DNA of 64,000 nucleotides from SAR324 cluster bacterium (GTDB lineage: Bacteria; SAR324; XYD2-FULL-50-16), in the NCBI GenBank assembly GCA_028282885.1, contig JANQGX010000088.1, forward strand, positions 124,001 through 188,000. The letters are read 5' to 3'. Below the pieces are notes generated by a model. That model was not told the origin of the DNA. It saw only the letters and a list, made by a program, of their open reading frames with translations, and ran no database searches. This document shows positions 8,845 to 17,693 of this stretch, piece by piece (within the stretch, counting starts at the first letter, position 1; the number at the start of each line of letters is the position of its first letter). The position numbers and the translations under genes are program-made.

Positions 8845-9058
8845 GAAAGCAATGGACTCAACAACGAAAAACCGGGTATTGGAGCTTGAATCGGCTCTGG
8901 CAGAGCTGATTGCCGAATTCAAGCATTTTCAGATCGATGAAGATTTAATCAAATACGAAGCGGTGCTGAGAAAGAAATCCTTGATCGCAAGAGCCGACAA
9001 CGATCGACAACAGGAAACCGGTGCCGTTCAATCGAACCAGCTCCCCGATTGTGCGTAA
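8816..9058 (+). CDS. Small hypothetical protein overlapping the glycosyltransferase gene
   Basis: 80 residues, mostly charged and predicted helical in the middle (LELESALAELIAEFKHF...), with no membrane segment. The start lies inside the glycosyltransferase gene but has a good ribosome-binding site (GGAGATGAATT before ATG), which supports coupled translation. No family recognised. Confidence 0.55.
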   Translation: MQNANTIQPEKAMDSTTKNRVLELESALAELIAEFKHFQIDEDLIKYEAVLRKKSLIARADNDRQQETGAVQSNQLPDCA

Positions 9059-9072
9059 ATCAGCTCCCGCTC

Positions 9073-10854
9073 TCAATTGACTCTATGGAGCTTGTCAATC
9101 AGTTCTTGATAACGTTCCATAATCAATCTGCGTTTCAATTTCAGGGTTGGGGTCAAGAGACCGTTTTCAGGACTCCACTCATCCCAGATCAGTTCAAAAC
9201 GGGCCAGCCGCTCGAATTTTTTGAATGAACGGGAAAAAATATCGACTTCCTTTTCAATCAGTTGGTAGATCCTGGGATCTTTCTGCCAGCCGGGTTTATC
9301 CATGTCCATGTTCTGTTCCTGCGCAAAATTTCTGACGGCAAGCTCTTCGGGGATGATCAGGGCGACATTGTTCAACCGGTTGGCACCGGCAATCATCACC
9401 TGATTAATGAAGGGACTGTTTTTTAGCACCTCTTCCATCGGGCTGGGAGAAATATATTTACCGTTTTCAAGTTTATAGATCTCCTTGATTCTGCCGGTCA
9501 GGTAAAGATAGCCATCCTCGTCAAATCGTCCCAAATCCCCTGTTCTAAGCCCTCCGTCTTCATCAATGGTCTTGCGGGTTTCCTCCGGCAGGTTGTGGTA
9601 GCCTTTCATAATTAACGATCCGTAAACAACGATTTCCCCTTCTCCTTCGGCGGTGGATTCAACCGAAGTGTCCAGAATCACTTTGGCGTGGGGGACCGGT
9701 CGCCCCACACTCCCCAGTTTTCTTCCCCCGGGTGTGTTCATTGTCACGGCCATGGTGGTTTCCGTCTGCCCGAATCCTTCATAGACCGGAACGCCAATAC
9801 AGTCCATAAACTCCGCAACCTCCTTGCTTAATGAAGCTCCCCCGCTGAAGGACAACCTAAGTCTATCACCAAACAGCTTGCGAATTTTGGAAAAAATCAG
9901 TTTTTGCGCCAGACCCAGGCGGATTTTCTCTGTTACCCCCAGACTCTCTCCGCGAAAGGCCTTCTGGTGGAACTGTATCGCATTCAAAAACAGTGAAAAA
10001 ATCAATCCTCCCCTGGCCTTCATTTTCTGGTAGACCCCATCATAAATCTTATTGAACAGGCGAGGCACGCTAAAGAAGATAGTAGGCCTTACCAGGGCAA
10101 AATCCTCTGCGATCTCATTGATGTCCTTCACCAGCCCCGAAGAATAGCCGTTATATAACAGGAGATGAACTTCCTGAATCTGGCCCATCAGGTGCCCCCA
10201 AGGCAGAAAAGAGAGACCGCGATCCTCGGGGCTGAACAGTCCATCGGCAACTTGGTCCAGGGCATCCAATTCGGTAAGCAGGTTTTTATGGCTGAGAATG
10301 ACTCCCTTGGGATTTCCCGTGGTTCCGGAGGTGTAAATCAGTCCCATGGGCTCCTCCTGATCGGGAGAACAGACCGGTTTCGGGTTGTCTCGTCCGGTTT
10401 TGCAGAGTTGTGTATAACTGATGTCACTACCATCTTCAAACATGGGAATAACGTGAGAGAGATGCCCGATCTCGCCGGTGAGACCGACTGTTTTCCCATA
10501 GATTTCAGGGTTGGTGACCAGGAGAACATTTGAGCCGGAATCCCTGATAATATACTGCCAGTCCTCCATCTTTTGAGATTCATACATGGGAACATAATGT
10601 GCTCCCAGACCGTAAACCGCATAGGCCCCCACCGCCCATTCCACACAATTGTTGGCAATAACAGCAACCTTATCCCCCCTGCTGACCCCGAGGCTTGCCA
10701 GACCACCCCGGAATTCATCCACCAGGCGGCCAAACTCTCCATAGGTAGTCCAGATGTAACTCTTCCCCAGCTTTGTACCATACATCTTCCGCTTATGATG
10801 AACCTGACAGGCGTTGCGTTGCATCTCCACCAGATTCTGAAATCGTGCTCCCAT
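9073..10854 (-). CDS. AMP-forming long-chain acyl-CoA synthetase-like ligase
   Basis: About 593 residues from ATG 10854, chosen because AGGGAGG sits six bases upstream; a longer frame reaches 10893. It belongs to the ANL (AMP-binding) superfamily and resembles FadD15-type long-chain acyl-CoA synthetases. Motifs: P-loop YTSGTTGNPKG (about 172-182), YEGFGQTETT (near 360), the LRTGDLGRFDEDGYLYLTGR hinge region and the C-terminal catalytic lysine region. It activates a carboxylic acid to an acyl-AMP and then an acyl-CoA. It diverges from a CoA-transferase/dehydratase operon, so its substrate may enter that pathway. Chain length or aromatic preference cannot be read. Confidence 0.88.
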   Translation of the reverse strand: MGARFQNLVEMQRNACQVHHKRKMYGTKLGKSYIWTTYGEFGRLVDEFRGGLASLGVSRGDKVAVIANNCVEWAVGAYAVYGLGAHYVPMYESQKMEDWQYIIRDSGSNVLLVTNPEIYGKTVGLTGEIGHLSHVIPMFEDGSDISYTQLCKTGRDNPKPVCSPDQEEPMGLIYTSGTTGNPKGVILSHKNLLTELDALDQVADGLFSPEDRGLSFLPWGHLMGQIQEVHLLLYNGYSSGLVKDINEIAEDFALVRPTIFFSVPRLFNKIYDGVYQKMKARGGLIFSLFLNAIQFHQKAFRGESLGVTEKIRLGLAQKLIFSKIRKLFGDRLRLSFSGGASLSKEVAEFMDCIGVPVYEGFGQTETTMAVTMNTPGGRKLGSVGRPVPHAKVILDTSVESTAEGEGEIVVYGSLIMKGYHNLPEETRKTIDEDGGLRTGDLGRFDEDGYLYLTGRIKEIYKLENGKYISPSPMEEVLKNSPFINQVMIAGANRLNNVALIIPEELAVRNFAQEQNMDMDKPGWQKDPRIYQLIEKEVDIFSRSFKKFERLARFELIWDEWSPENGLLTPTLKLKRRLIMERYQELIDKLHRVN

Positions 10855-10909
10855 TTTTTCCTCCCTTGAAATTGGTTGAATCGGAAAAGCCAATATGTAA
10901 ATACTATTC

Positions 10910-10922
10910 TATAATAAGAAAC
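10910..10922 (-). promoter_or_regulatory. Copy A of a 13-bp upstream element (in front of the acyl-CoA synthetase)
   Basis: On the minus strand this reads GTTTCTTATTATA, followed by GAATAG. The same 13 bases occur on the plus strand at 11067-11079 upstream of the divergent CoA-transferase. Each copy points towards its own gene, here 56 bp before the ATG. This suggests a shared regulator or a shared promoter core. Confidence 0.45.
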
Positions 10923-11018
10923 GTCAATTATTTTTTCACTCTCCGGACACTGTGTTTAGATTACTAGATAATTGGCTTCTGTGGGTTAACTATCCTGCCT
11001 GATTAAAAATTTTTAATC

Positions 11019-11047
11019 TTGACAGTCGATAATGCCTTCACTATTCT
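11019..11047 (+). promoter_or_regulatory. Promoter upstream of the CoA-transferase/dehydratase operon
   Basis: TTGACA (11019-11024), 17-bp spacer, TATTCT (11042-11047), about 125 bp before the CoA-transferase start. The leader holds copy B of the 13-bp element at 11067-11079, just downstream of the expected transcription start. Confidence 0.55.
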
Positions 11048-11066
11048 CCAACTATATCGAAATATT

Positions 11067-11079
11067 GTTTCTTATTATA
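11067..11079 (+). promoter_or_regulatory. Copy B of the 13-bp upstream element (in front of the CoA-transferase)
   Basis: GTTTCTTATTATA, followed by AAATGA, is identical over 13 bases to copy A on the opposite strand (10910-10922). The position downstream of the TTGACA/TATTCT promoter would suit an operator, for example for the IclR regulator encoded at the other end of the cluster. That assignment is inference. Confidence 0.45.
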
Positions 11080-11171
11080 AAATGATTTTTGACAACCGAA
11101 TCAACTGATCTTTTCCATAAGGGGAAAAACTTCGATACTTCCCGGGGATTGATCAAACGACTGAAAATGAT

Positions 11172-12371
11172 ATGACCGGTGCCTTGTCATCCCTGAAAAT
11201 CCTGGATTTTACCACCTTGCTTCCCGGTCCTTTCGGCAGCATGATGCTCGCCGATCTGGGGGCCGACATTATCCGCATAGAATCCATCACCCGTCCGGAT
11301 CTGATCCGGATTTTACCCGAGTATGTTGATGGAGAATCCATTACTCATGCGTTTGTCAACCGTTCGAAACGTTCGCTGGCCATTGATCTGAAAAAACAGG
11401 AAGGAAAGGAGGTCATAAAGCGCCTGGTTCGGGAATACGATATTATCATGGAGCAGTTCCGTCCCGGTGTAATGGATCGGCTCGGATTGGGTTATGACGA
11501 TCTGTGCCGGATCAATCCACGGGTAATCTACTGTTCCATCTCCGGATATGGCCAGACAGGCCCTTATCGAGACCGAGGAGGACATGATATCAATTATCTC
11601 TCCATTGCCGGAATCACCTCCTATAATGGCAGGAAATCATCAGGACCGGCCCCTATTAATCTTCAGATTGCCGACATTGCCGGAGGATCTTACCATGCAG
11701 TGATGGGAATCCTGGCTGCCGAGATACATCGCCGGAACACGGGAGAAGGACAACACATCGATATCAGCCTGACCGATACGGCCTTCTCCATGCAGGTCAC
11801 CACCGCACCTAATCAATTGATGGCTGGAATTGAACCCGGTCTGGAAGAGATGGTGTTTAACGGCGGAACTTTCTACGACTGTTATGAGACGGCTGATGGC
11901 AGATACCTGTCTGTCGCGGGAATTGAGCCCCATTTTTTCAGTGCTTTTTGCGAAGTCATTGAGAGACCCGATCTGAAAGAATACGCCCTTTCCCAGGATC
12001 CGGGGGTGCAGTCCATGTTAAAGAAGGAGATCTCCGAAGTCATAAAAAACAAGTCCTTCAAGGAGTGGCAGACCATATTCTCCCGGGTGGATGCCTGTGT
12101 GGAACCGGTACTGAAGTTCAGCGAAGCCTGTGAACATCCCCAGGTCAAATCCCGAAAGCTGGTGGTGGATGTTCCCTCCGGCAGCAGAAAACATCGTCAG
12201 CTCGCCTCGCCCTTTAAATTCTCCAAAACCGATCCCGAGTATAAATTCACCGGGGCTGCCCTGGGACAACACAGTACTGAGGTTATGCGGCAATCCGGCT
12301 ATACGGACGACGAAATCGAGAAAATGATAGCAAAAGACATCATCATGAATCCGGAAAGGCATGCGAACTAG
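11172..12371 (+). CDS. Class III CoA-transferase (CaiB/BaiF family)
   Basis: 399 residues, the normal family length. The start LKILDFTTLLPGPFGSMMLADLGADIIRIE is the hallmark N-terminal block. The catalytic aspartate is expected in GGHDINYLSIAGI (about 137-149), where family III enzymes carry an Asp that forms the acyl anhydride. HIDISLTDTAFS is a further conserved strand. Such enzymes move CoA between carboxylic acids, as in the (R)-phenyllactate, carnitine and benzylsuccinate pathways. Two 2-hydroxyacyl-CoA dehydratase-type subunits follow directly, as in fld/had-like clusters, so a role in activating a 2-hydroxyacid is plausible. Confidence 0.9.
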   Translation: MTGALSSLKILDFTTLLPGPFGSMMLADLGADIIRIESITRPDLIRILPEYVDGESITHAFVNRSKRSLAIDLKKQEGKEVIKRLVREYDIIMEQFRPGVMDRLGLGYDDLCRINPRVIYCSISGYGQTGPYRDRGGHDINYLSIAGITSYNGRKSSGPAPINLQIADIAGGSYHAVMGILAAEIHRRNTGEGQHIDISLTDTAFSMQVTTAPNQLMAGIEPGLEEMVFNGGTFYDCYETADGRYLSVAGIEPHFFSAFCEVIERPDLKEYALSQDPGVQSMLKKEISEVIKNKSFKEWQTIFSRVDACVEPVLKFSEACEHPQVKSRKLVVDVPSGSRKHRQLASPFKFSKTDPEYKFTGAALGQHSTEVMRQSGYTDDEIEKMIAKDIIMNPERHAN

Positions 12372-12397
12372 AACCGGACAATCCCCTGGAGAAACAG

Positions 12398-13468
12398 ATG
12401 AAGATTCCGAACAGAAAAGAGACCATTGAAGCGGTCCGGGCAAAGGGTTATCAAATAGGGGCCGTAATGCCCTTTCACTATCCACGGGCCCTGTTAAGAG
12501 CCTTTAAAATTCATCCCATGGAGGTGTGGGGACCGCCACATATCGACCCTATGGAAGGCATGCAGCATTTCCCGGAATATACCTGCCAGATCGTGCACAA
12601 AGCGACGCGTTTTTTTGCCACCGCAGCCGCCAGGGATATTGACTGTATTCTGATCCCCCACACCTGTGATTCTCTGCAGGGGATGGCATCGGTGCTCAAG
12701 GATTATCTGACGATGAAGCAGCCGATTTTCACCCTCTATCATCCAAGAGGACGCAGAAAGTCCGATCTTGATTATCTGGAAAACGAGCTCAGGGCACTGG
12801 GGGAAAAACTGCGGGAGTTCACCAACATCAGCCCCGGTAACGACGAGATCATGGCTGAAATCCGATTGGAGGAAAAAGCCAATAAGCTTTTTGCCGATAC
12901 ACTGCAGCATCGTCAGATTTATACCGTGTCGGACCGCGATTTTTACACAACCCTTCGAGCCGGAGAGTACCTGCCGGCAGACCAGTTTATCGAACTGGTC
13001 GGTTCACTGCCCAAGGGCAGGGCGGATCTGCACGGTCCCGGTTTGATGTTGAGTGGTGTGGTTCCCGAACCCATGTCTATCTTTGATCACATTAATCGCT
13101 TTGGTGCGCACGTCATTATTGACGATCTTGCCTGCTGCAGCCGAAGAATATATGAAGCCAACGATGAATCCGATCCTTATCGGCATTTGGCCCGGTCCTT
13201 GATGTCCATGCCCCCGGACACAACCATCAGCACCCCCTACAACAGGAGATTTGAATACCTCGGTTCCCAGATGCTGAGAACAGGCGCTAAAGGGGTTGTG
13301 GTATTCAATCCCAAATTCTGCGAGCCGGAACTGTTCTATATTTCCATGTTTGAAGAGCGCATGAAGGAGCAAGGGTATTCCTTTCTTTTTGTGGAAAACG
13401 AACTGACAACCGAGTTGCATCAGCAGATTCAAACCAGGATCAACTCATTTGTGGAGGTAATGACATGA
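12398..13468 (+). CDS. 2-hydroxyacyl-CoA dehydratase / benzoyl-CoA reductase-like subunit (HgdB/BcrB family D)
   Basis: 356 residues of the 2-hydroxyglutaryl-CoA dehydratase D-component family. The [4Fe-4S] ligand cysteines typical of the family are present: HTCDSLQG (about 88), DDLACCSRRIYE (near 246) and NPKFCEPE (near 309). The cluster carries the low-potential electron used for radical dehydration of a 2-hydroxyacyl-CoA or for ring reduction. The gene lies 26 bp after the CoA-transferase and overlaps the next subunit by 4 bp, so they form a heterodimer-type operon. An ATP-dependent activator is required in trans; the local copy is broken (14808-15000). Confidence 0.85.
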   Translation: MKIPNRKETIEAVRAKGYQIGAVMPFHYPRALLRAFKIHPMEVWGPPHIDPMEGMQHFPEYTCQIVHKATRFFATAAARDIDCILIPHTCDSLQGMASVLKDYLTMKQPIFTLYHPRGRRKSDLDYLENELRALGEKLREFTNISPGNDEIMAEIRLEEKANKLFADTLQHRQIYTVSDRDFYTTLRAGEYLPADQFIELVGSLPKGRADLHGPGLMLSGVVPEPMSIFDHINRFGAHVIIDDLACCSRRIYEANDESDPYRHLARSLMSMPPDTTISTPYNRRFEYLGSQMLRTGAKGVVVFNPKFCEPELFYISMFEERMKEQGYSFLFVENELTTELHQQIQTRINSFVEVMT

Positions 13469-14787
13469 GTCTCGGCAATCTGGTAAACTATTACCTGACC
13501 GCAGGCCTGGTCGGAAAGCAGGTCTTGCGGCGCCAAAAGAGAAAGCAGCTTCATAAAATAGAACAGATCTCATTGAAGGGAGATCCTGATCTAGGCCCTC
13601 CCCTGAAAGCCACTGCCAGGATGAGTGAGCTGCTTTCTCACCAATACCTGAAAGGGAGATACACAGAAGGTGTGAAAAAAGTGGCCTGGTTCTCTTCCGG
13701 GGCTCCCATTGAAATCCTGCAGGCACTCGGCTTTTTTCTATACACCCCCGATAATCACGCTGCTCTTTGCGGCGCAAGAAAACTGGGGGTGGAGTTCTCC
13801 GAAATCGCGGAAAGCAGGGGTTATCCGCGGGAAATATGCTCTTACGCCAGAACCGATATCGGATCCTATTTTGCAGGAAGGACACCCGTCGGAAAAATCC
13901 CCAAACCGGACCTGATCGTTGTCAGCAATAATATCTGTCAGACCATTTTGCACTGGTACCAGGCCATGGGCACCTATCTTGAGGTTCCCGTTTTTCTGAT
14001 CGACACCCCATTTCTCTTTGAAGATGCAGCATCCCACCAGATTGAATTTGTCAAACAACAACTGGAAGAACTGATTCCGGTTGCTGAACGGATTGCCGGG
14101 AAGAAACTGGATTGGAAGCAACTGCAGGAGACCTGTCGTATTGGAAAGGAGTGTTCCGATCTCTGGATGGAGGTACTTCAGCGGGCCAAAGCCAAGCCCT
14201 CCCCCATCACCGGCTTTGATGCCTTTATTTTAATGGGGCCCATCGTCGCGCTGAGGGGAGAATGGTCCACCGCGGCATTCTACCGTGAAGTGCTGGATGA
14301 AATTGACGAACGAATTAATGCCGGGATCGGGGCCGTAAAAAAGGAGAAGCACAGGGTCCTCTGGGACAATCTTCCCATCTGGTACAATCTCAAATGGATG
14401 TCCAGAAAACTGGCAGGCCATCATATAGCCGTCACCGTATCCAACTACACCTATCAATGGGCCGAACCGGCCAGGTATTTTGATACTTCCAGGCCGATTG
14501 AGGGGATGGCCAAAACCTATCTACATTCCATTCTCAACCGATCCAGCGGTTACAAACTAAACCACATGAAAGAGATGATCGCCGAATTTGATCTCAACGG
14601 TGTCCTGCTGCATTCCGATCGTTCCTGCAAGCCTTACTCCCTGGGACAATTGGATCAATCCACGAAGCTACTTAACGAACTGGGCATCCCGAGCCTGATA
14701 CTGGAGGCCGATCACAACGATTCAAGGGTCTTCTCCGAGGAACAGGTTTCCAATCGTCTGCAGGCTTTTGCAGAGATGATGGATTAG
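13465..14787 (+). CDS. 2-hydroxyacyl-CoA dehydratase / benzoyl-CoA reductase-like subunit (HgdA/BcrC-like)
   Basis: 440 residues, overlapping the previous gene by ATGA. Family features: LGFFLYTPDNHAALCGARKLG near the N-terminus, EICSYARTDIGSYFAG (about 127-142), NNICQTILHWYQAMG (about 154-168) and HSDRSCKPYSLGQLD near 391. The cysteines NNIC and SC(K)P, with CSYAR, fit the usual cluster ligands and nearby conserved positions. It should pair with the 356-residue subunit. Substrate is not readable; the CoA-transferase neighbour favours a 2-hydroxyacyl-CoA over benzoyl-CoA. Confidence 0.83.
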   Translation: MSLGNLVNYYLTAGLVGKQVLRRQKRKQLHKIEQISLKGDPDLGPPLKATARMSELLSHQYLKGRYTEGVKKVAWFSSGAPIEILQALGFFLYTPDNHAALCGARKLGVEFSEIAESRGYPREICSYARTDIGSYFAGRTPVGKIPKPDLIVVSNNICQTILHWYQAMGTYLEVPVFLIDTPFLFEDAASHQIEFVKQQLEELIPVAERIAGKKLDWKQLQETCRIGKECSDLWMEVLQRAKAKPSPITGFDAFILMGPIVALRGEWSTAAFYREVLDEIDERINAGIGAVKKEKHRVLWDNLPIWYNLKWMSRKLAGHHIAVTVSNYTYQWAEPARYFDTSRPIEGMAKTYLHSILNRSSGYKLNHMKEMIAEFDLNGVLLHSDRSCKPYSLGQLDQSTKLLNELGIPSLILEADHNDSRVFSEEQVSNRLQAFAEMMD

Positions 14788-14807
14788 CCGGTTTACAGAT
14801 TTGGAGA

Positions 14808-15000
14808 ATGACCATCTACCTTATGAGAACAGATATCGGCAGTTCCTCCTGCTGCGCTGTCATTACCGACCGTTAAAAGGATATTCTGGGCTGGATCTCG
14901 GTTCCCACCGGTGCTCGAGATGCGGAGGCTATTGTGAGTGCCTCCAGGGAAGTGTCGGAGCGCAGGGTGCTGCTCTGTTCGCCCAAGACCTGGTCAGATG
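14808..15000 (+). pseudogene. Decayed remnant of the 2-hydroxyacyl-CoA dehydratase activator (HgdC/BadG-type ASKHA ATPase)
   Basis: From ATG 14808 (after TTGGAGA) the frame reads MTIYLMRTDIGSSSCCAVI, then TDR and an in-frame TAA at 14874-14876. It continues in the same frame with KDILGWISVPTGARDAEAI. These match the first phosphate-binding strand (GIDIGSTstKAvi) and the 'ptGa' segment of activator ATPases. Similarity fades after about 50 codons and the rest of the roughly 260-residue gene is absent. The position directly after the dehydratase subunits is exactly where a functional activator is expected. Confidence 0.7.
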
Positions 15001-15055
15001 ACTCAATCTTTCATGATCAAAGACGACCCGTTTTATTATCTGACGGTCGGTTCGA

Positions 15056-15874
15056 TCAGAAATGATAGATGTTTCCGGAATAACCCAGTTGTCTGGAGAT
15101 AGAGAGCGAGGTCTTGCGAACTTCGGCCATTAATTTATCCTGGTATTCCTTAACAAATGTTTCCGTACCGGAAATGGCAAAAGAAGCGACCAGTTGGCTA
15201 TTGTGGTTGAAAATCGGCCCGGACATCGCCCAGATGCCGACTACACCTTCTCCCCTGTTAAATCCAACCCCTTCCTTGCGAACGGTTTCCAGTTCCTTTT
15301 CAAAATCCCTGCGATTACCGATGGTTGTATCGGTTACCGTTTCGAAGGAGCAAGCCGCCAGGGCTTTGTCCCTTGTTTTTTCATCACAATAAGCCAGCAA
15401 TACTTTGCCATTTGCCGTTGCGTGAGTTGGGACGGCCGCACCGATATTGGGGTAAGATATGATAGCTTCATCCGGATCCACCTTGTGAACTACCACCACC
15501 TGGTTGGCAATCAACATACAGACATTTACCGATTTTCTGAACTTATAGGAAAGCCGTTCAATCCAGACAATCATGCTGGACAGGAGATCCTTGTGTCTCA
15601 AGTACTGCAGCCCCAGCCTGAAGGCAACTGGTCCCAGGTGATACTTTGAGTTGTCGGGGTTTTGCTCAAGAACTTCATATACGGTCAATGTATTAACTAT
15701 GCTGTAAATGGTGGGCTTCGGCAGATCAAGCAAGCTGGCAAAATCTTTTATTCCCAGTTCGTTCTCGTGCTCAAGAAAGAGAAACAGTGCTTTTACTGCC
15801 CGTTCCACTGATTGGATGATACGTCCGTCAGAATCGCCGTTTCGAGCCATGGTACTTTTTAAGGTTTTTTGCAA
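15056..15874 (-). CDS. IclR family transcriptional regulator
   Basis: 272 residues. N-terminal winged helix: RIIQSVERAVKALFLFLEHENELGIKDFASLLDLPKPTIYSIVNTLTVYEVLEQ (about 18-72, quoted by its key parts 'SVERA' and 'LDLPKPTIYSIVNTL'). A GAF-like effector domain follows with ATANGKVLLAY and GVGFNRGEGVVGIWAMSGPIF, both typical of IclR proteins. A shorter start at ATG 15850 is possible. IclR proteins commonly control aromatic or carboxylic acid catabolism. The gene converges on the dehydratase operon and is a good candidate to control it. Confidence 0.9.
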   Translation of the reverse strand: MQKTLKSTMARNGDSDGRIIQSVERAVKALFLFLEHENELGIKDFASLLDLPKPTIYSIVNTLTVYEVLEQNPDNSKYHLGPVAFRLGLQYLRHKDLLSSMIVWIERLSYKFRKSVNVCMLIANQVVVVHKVDPDEAIISYPNIGAAVPTHATANGKVLLAYCDEKTRDKALAACSFETVTDTTIGNRRDFEKELETVRKEGVGFNRGEGVVGIWAMSGPIFNHNSQLVASFAISGTETFVKEYQDKLMAEVRKTSLSISRQLGYSGNIYHF

Positions 15875-15892
15875 TTATGATTTTTTCATCAC

Positions 15893-15921
15893 AATATAGG
15901 ATTGGAGAGGGTTTGTGTTAA
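15893..15921 (-). promoter_or_regulatory. Promoter of the iclR-type gene
   Basis: On the minus strand, TTAACA (15921-15916), a 17-bp spacer and TATATT (15898-15893), about 20 bp before the first possible start codon (15874) and 43 bp before ATG 15850. The short leader favours the ATG at 15850. Confidence 0.5.
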
Positions 15922-16284
15922 AAAAGACCAACATATTTGGATTCCGGTCAGCATTTTATATCTGCCCGAGACGCCTGTTCAAGGGTGACCCCTGAGATTA
16001 AACAATAAATAGGAAAAGCTTCACTACGTTATCGCAAACCGCATTAAGGATTGCTCTTCTCAAAAACCAAAACACAACGGAAAGGATTCAAACCAGATCG
16101 CGGTTTTACAGGGCAGTGTCGCTTTAGTTCCGGTGATACTACCTGGCAGACCCGCTTGTGAAGGAAGGTGAATTTCTCTTTTTCCGTTGCCTAAATTGGA
16201 TTGAGGCGCTAGATTTCGATCTGTGAGCTGCAACTCGATCTTCTTTTAACCAAAATCCCTCAATTCAATCAAACAAGGAGAGTT
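15922..16284. other. Intergenic stretch with no recognised gene
   Basis: About 360 bases between the iclR-type promoter and the membrane protein gene. I see no open frame with family resemblance and no strong hairpin. It presumably includes the promoter of the membrane protein gene, which I cannot place. Confidence 0.5.
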
Positions 16285-16911
16285 ATGTTGAATCAACCCG
16301 AACTGACCCAATCGGCACTGGATATACTCCGCGCAGGCGAGCCCTTTAACTGGTATGTCATCACCTTGCTGGCACTGGTGTTCTACGTCTATTTTAATGA
16401 GATCTCCAAAAAAAACTGGAAAGGCATCGCCGCCGGTTTGTCTCTTTATATGACGCATTGGTTTTTCGAAATCATGAATGCCCTGATTCAGTATTTCAGC
16501 GGACATGCGCTCTGGACCGTTCCCTCGGGAACATCCTTTCTCCTGCTTGTCGGGGTCGGGGTTGAGCTCAGTTTCATGTTCTCCATCGCAGGGTTGATCT
16601 TTAGTAAAATTCTACCCGAGGATCCCAAATTAAAAATCCTGGGTGTCAACAACCGTCTGCTGATCGCAATCTGCAACGCAGCCTTCTTCTCTGTTTTTGA
16701 AATTTTTCTGGCCATGACACCGGCGTTCCACTGGGTCTATCCCTGGTGGGGATCCCTGACTGTCTTCATTTTCGTCTACATTCCGTTCTTCGTCGTATCC
16801 ATGTTCAGCTACGACTGGCAACCCAAAAACCAGATCAGGGTAATCGGCGGTCTGTTTCTAATTAACGCACTCATGTTGATAGTATTCGCAGGTTTCCTTA
16901 AGTGGATTTGA
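16285..16911 (+). CDS. Hypothetical polytopic membrane protein
   Basis: 208 residues with about six hydrophobic helices (roughly residues 22-40, 50-70, 85-108, 124-143, 149-168, 185-205). A strong ribosome-binding site (AAGGAGAG) precedes ATG 16285. I recognise no family. It stands alone between an intergenic region and a convergent solute-binding protein gene. Confidence 0.7.
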   Translation: MLNQPELTQSALDILRAGEPFNWYVITLLALVFYVYFNEISKKNWKGIAAGLSLYMTHWFFEIMNALIQYFSGHALWTVPSGTSFLLLVGVGVELSFMFSIAGLIFSKILPEDPKLKILGVNNRLLIAICNAAFFSVFEIFLAMTPAFHWVYPWWGSLTVFIFVYIPFFVVSMFSYDWQPKNQIRVIGGLFLINALMLIVFAGFLKWI

Positions 16912-16937
16912 TGACAACCCGGGAGCAGGAGATCGGC

Positions 16938-17693
16938 TTACAATCCGTATTCCCGATGATGCTCCCGGAGAATCCTTTGGAACGTCCCGTCGGAACTGAT
17001 TGAAGACAGGGCTCCCTCCATTTCGGAAACGATTCGGTCGGGGGTTTGCAGGTTAAAGGCGATGTAGAAATCCTCCCTGAAGAGAAAAATTTCCTGCCGC
17101 CAGTAGTCGGCTGGAAATTTAAATCTCTTTAGCCACATAGCCAGGGAAAGACGGTCACCGGTGGTCAGATCAAGCCTGTTTCTCTCGGGAGATGATTTCA
17201 TAGCATTCTGGATCTCGTTGGATACCGGAAACAGGTTTTTTCCCTCGACAAACCCCTTTGAGAGCAGAAAATGGTGGGTGGAGGTTTCGCGGGTAACCCC
17301 GATTCGGTACCTTTTGGCGTCCTCCAGTGTATCAATCCTGATGTCCGATCTGGATCTTGGACTAAAGAGATACATTTCGGTGGAAAGCCCTGTCAGCTTG
17401 ACCCATTTAAAAAGCCTTTCCCTGCTTGGCAGCTTGAAGATTGTATAGATCAAGGTGTTTTTTACGGTAAGCGCCCGGTTATATGATCTGGCCCAGGGAT
17501 AGACATGTATCCGCCATTTGAAATTGGTTCTTTTCAGAGCATGCCTTAGGACCTCCGTCACCAATCCCGCCGGTTTATCACCTTCACTGTAGGTGTAAGG
17601 CGGCCACTCTTCTGTCACCAGGATCACTTCGTCGGCAATGCCAACTCCTGTCAGAAACAACAAAACCAGCATACAAATCCCAGCTCGTCTCAT
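16938..17693 (-). CDS. Periplasmic solute-binding protein, family 3 (amino-acid-binding type)
   Basis: 251 residues with a signal peptide (MRRAGICMLVLLFLTGVGIAD). The mature start EVILVTEEWPPYTYSEGDKPAGLVTEVLRHALKR is the classic SBP_bac_3 opening ('t..ypPy.y.d....G...d.l...'). No ABC permease or ATPase is adjacent. Orphan copies of this type are often sensors or of unknown role. Ligand not readable. Confidence 0.82.
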   Translation of the reverse strand: MRRAGICMLVLLFLTGVGIADEVILVTEEWPPYTYSEGDKPAGLVTEVLRHALKRTNFKWRIHVYPWARSYNRALTVKNTLIYTIFKLPSRERLFKWVKLTGLSTEMYLFSPRSRSDIRIDTLEDAKRYRIGVTRETSTHHFLLSKGFVEGKNLFPVSNEIQNAMKSSPERNRLDLTTGDRLSLAMWLKRFKFPADYWRQEIFLFREDFYIAFNLQTPDRIVSEMEGALSSISSDGTFQRILREHHREYGL

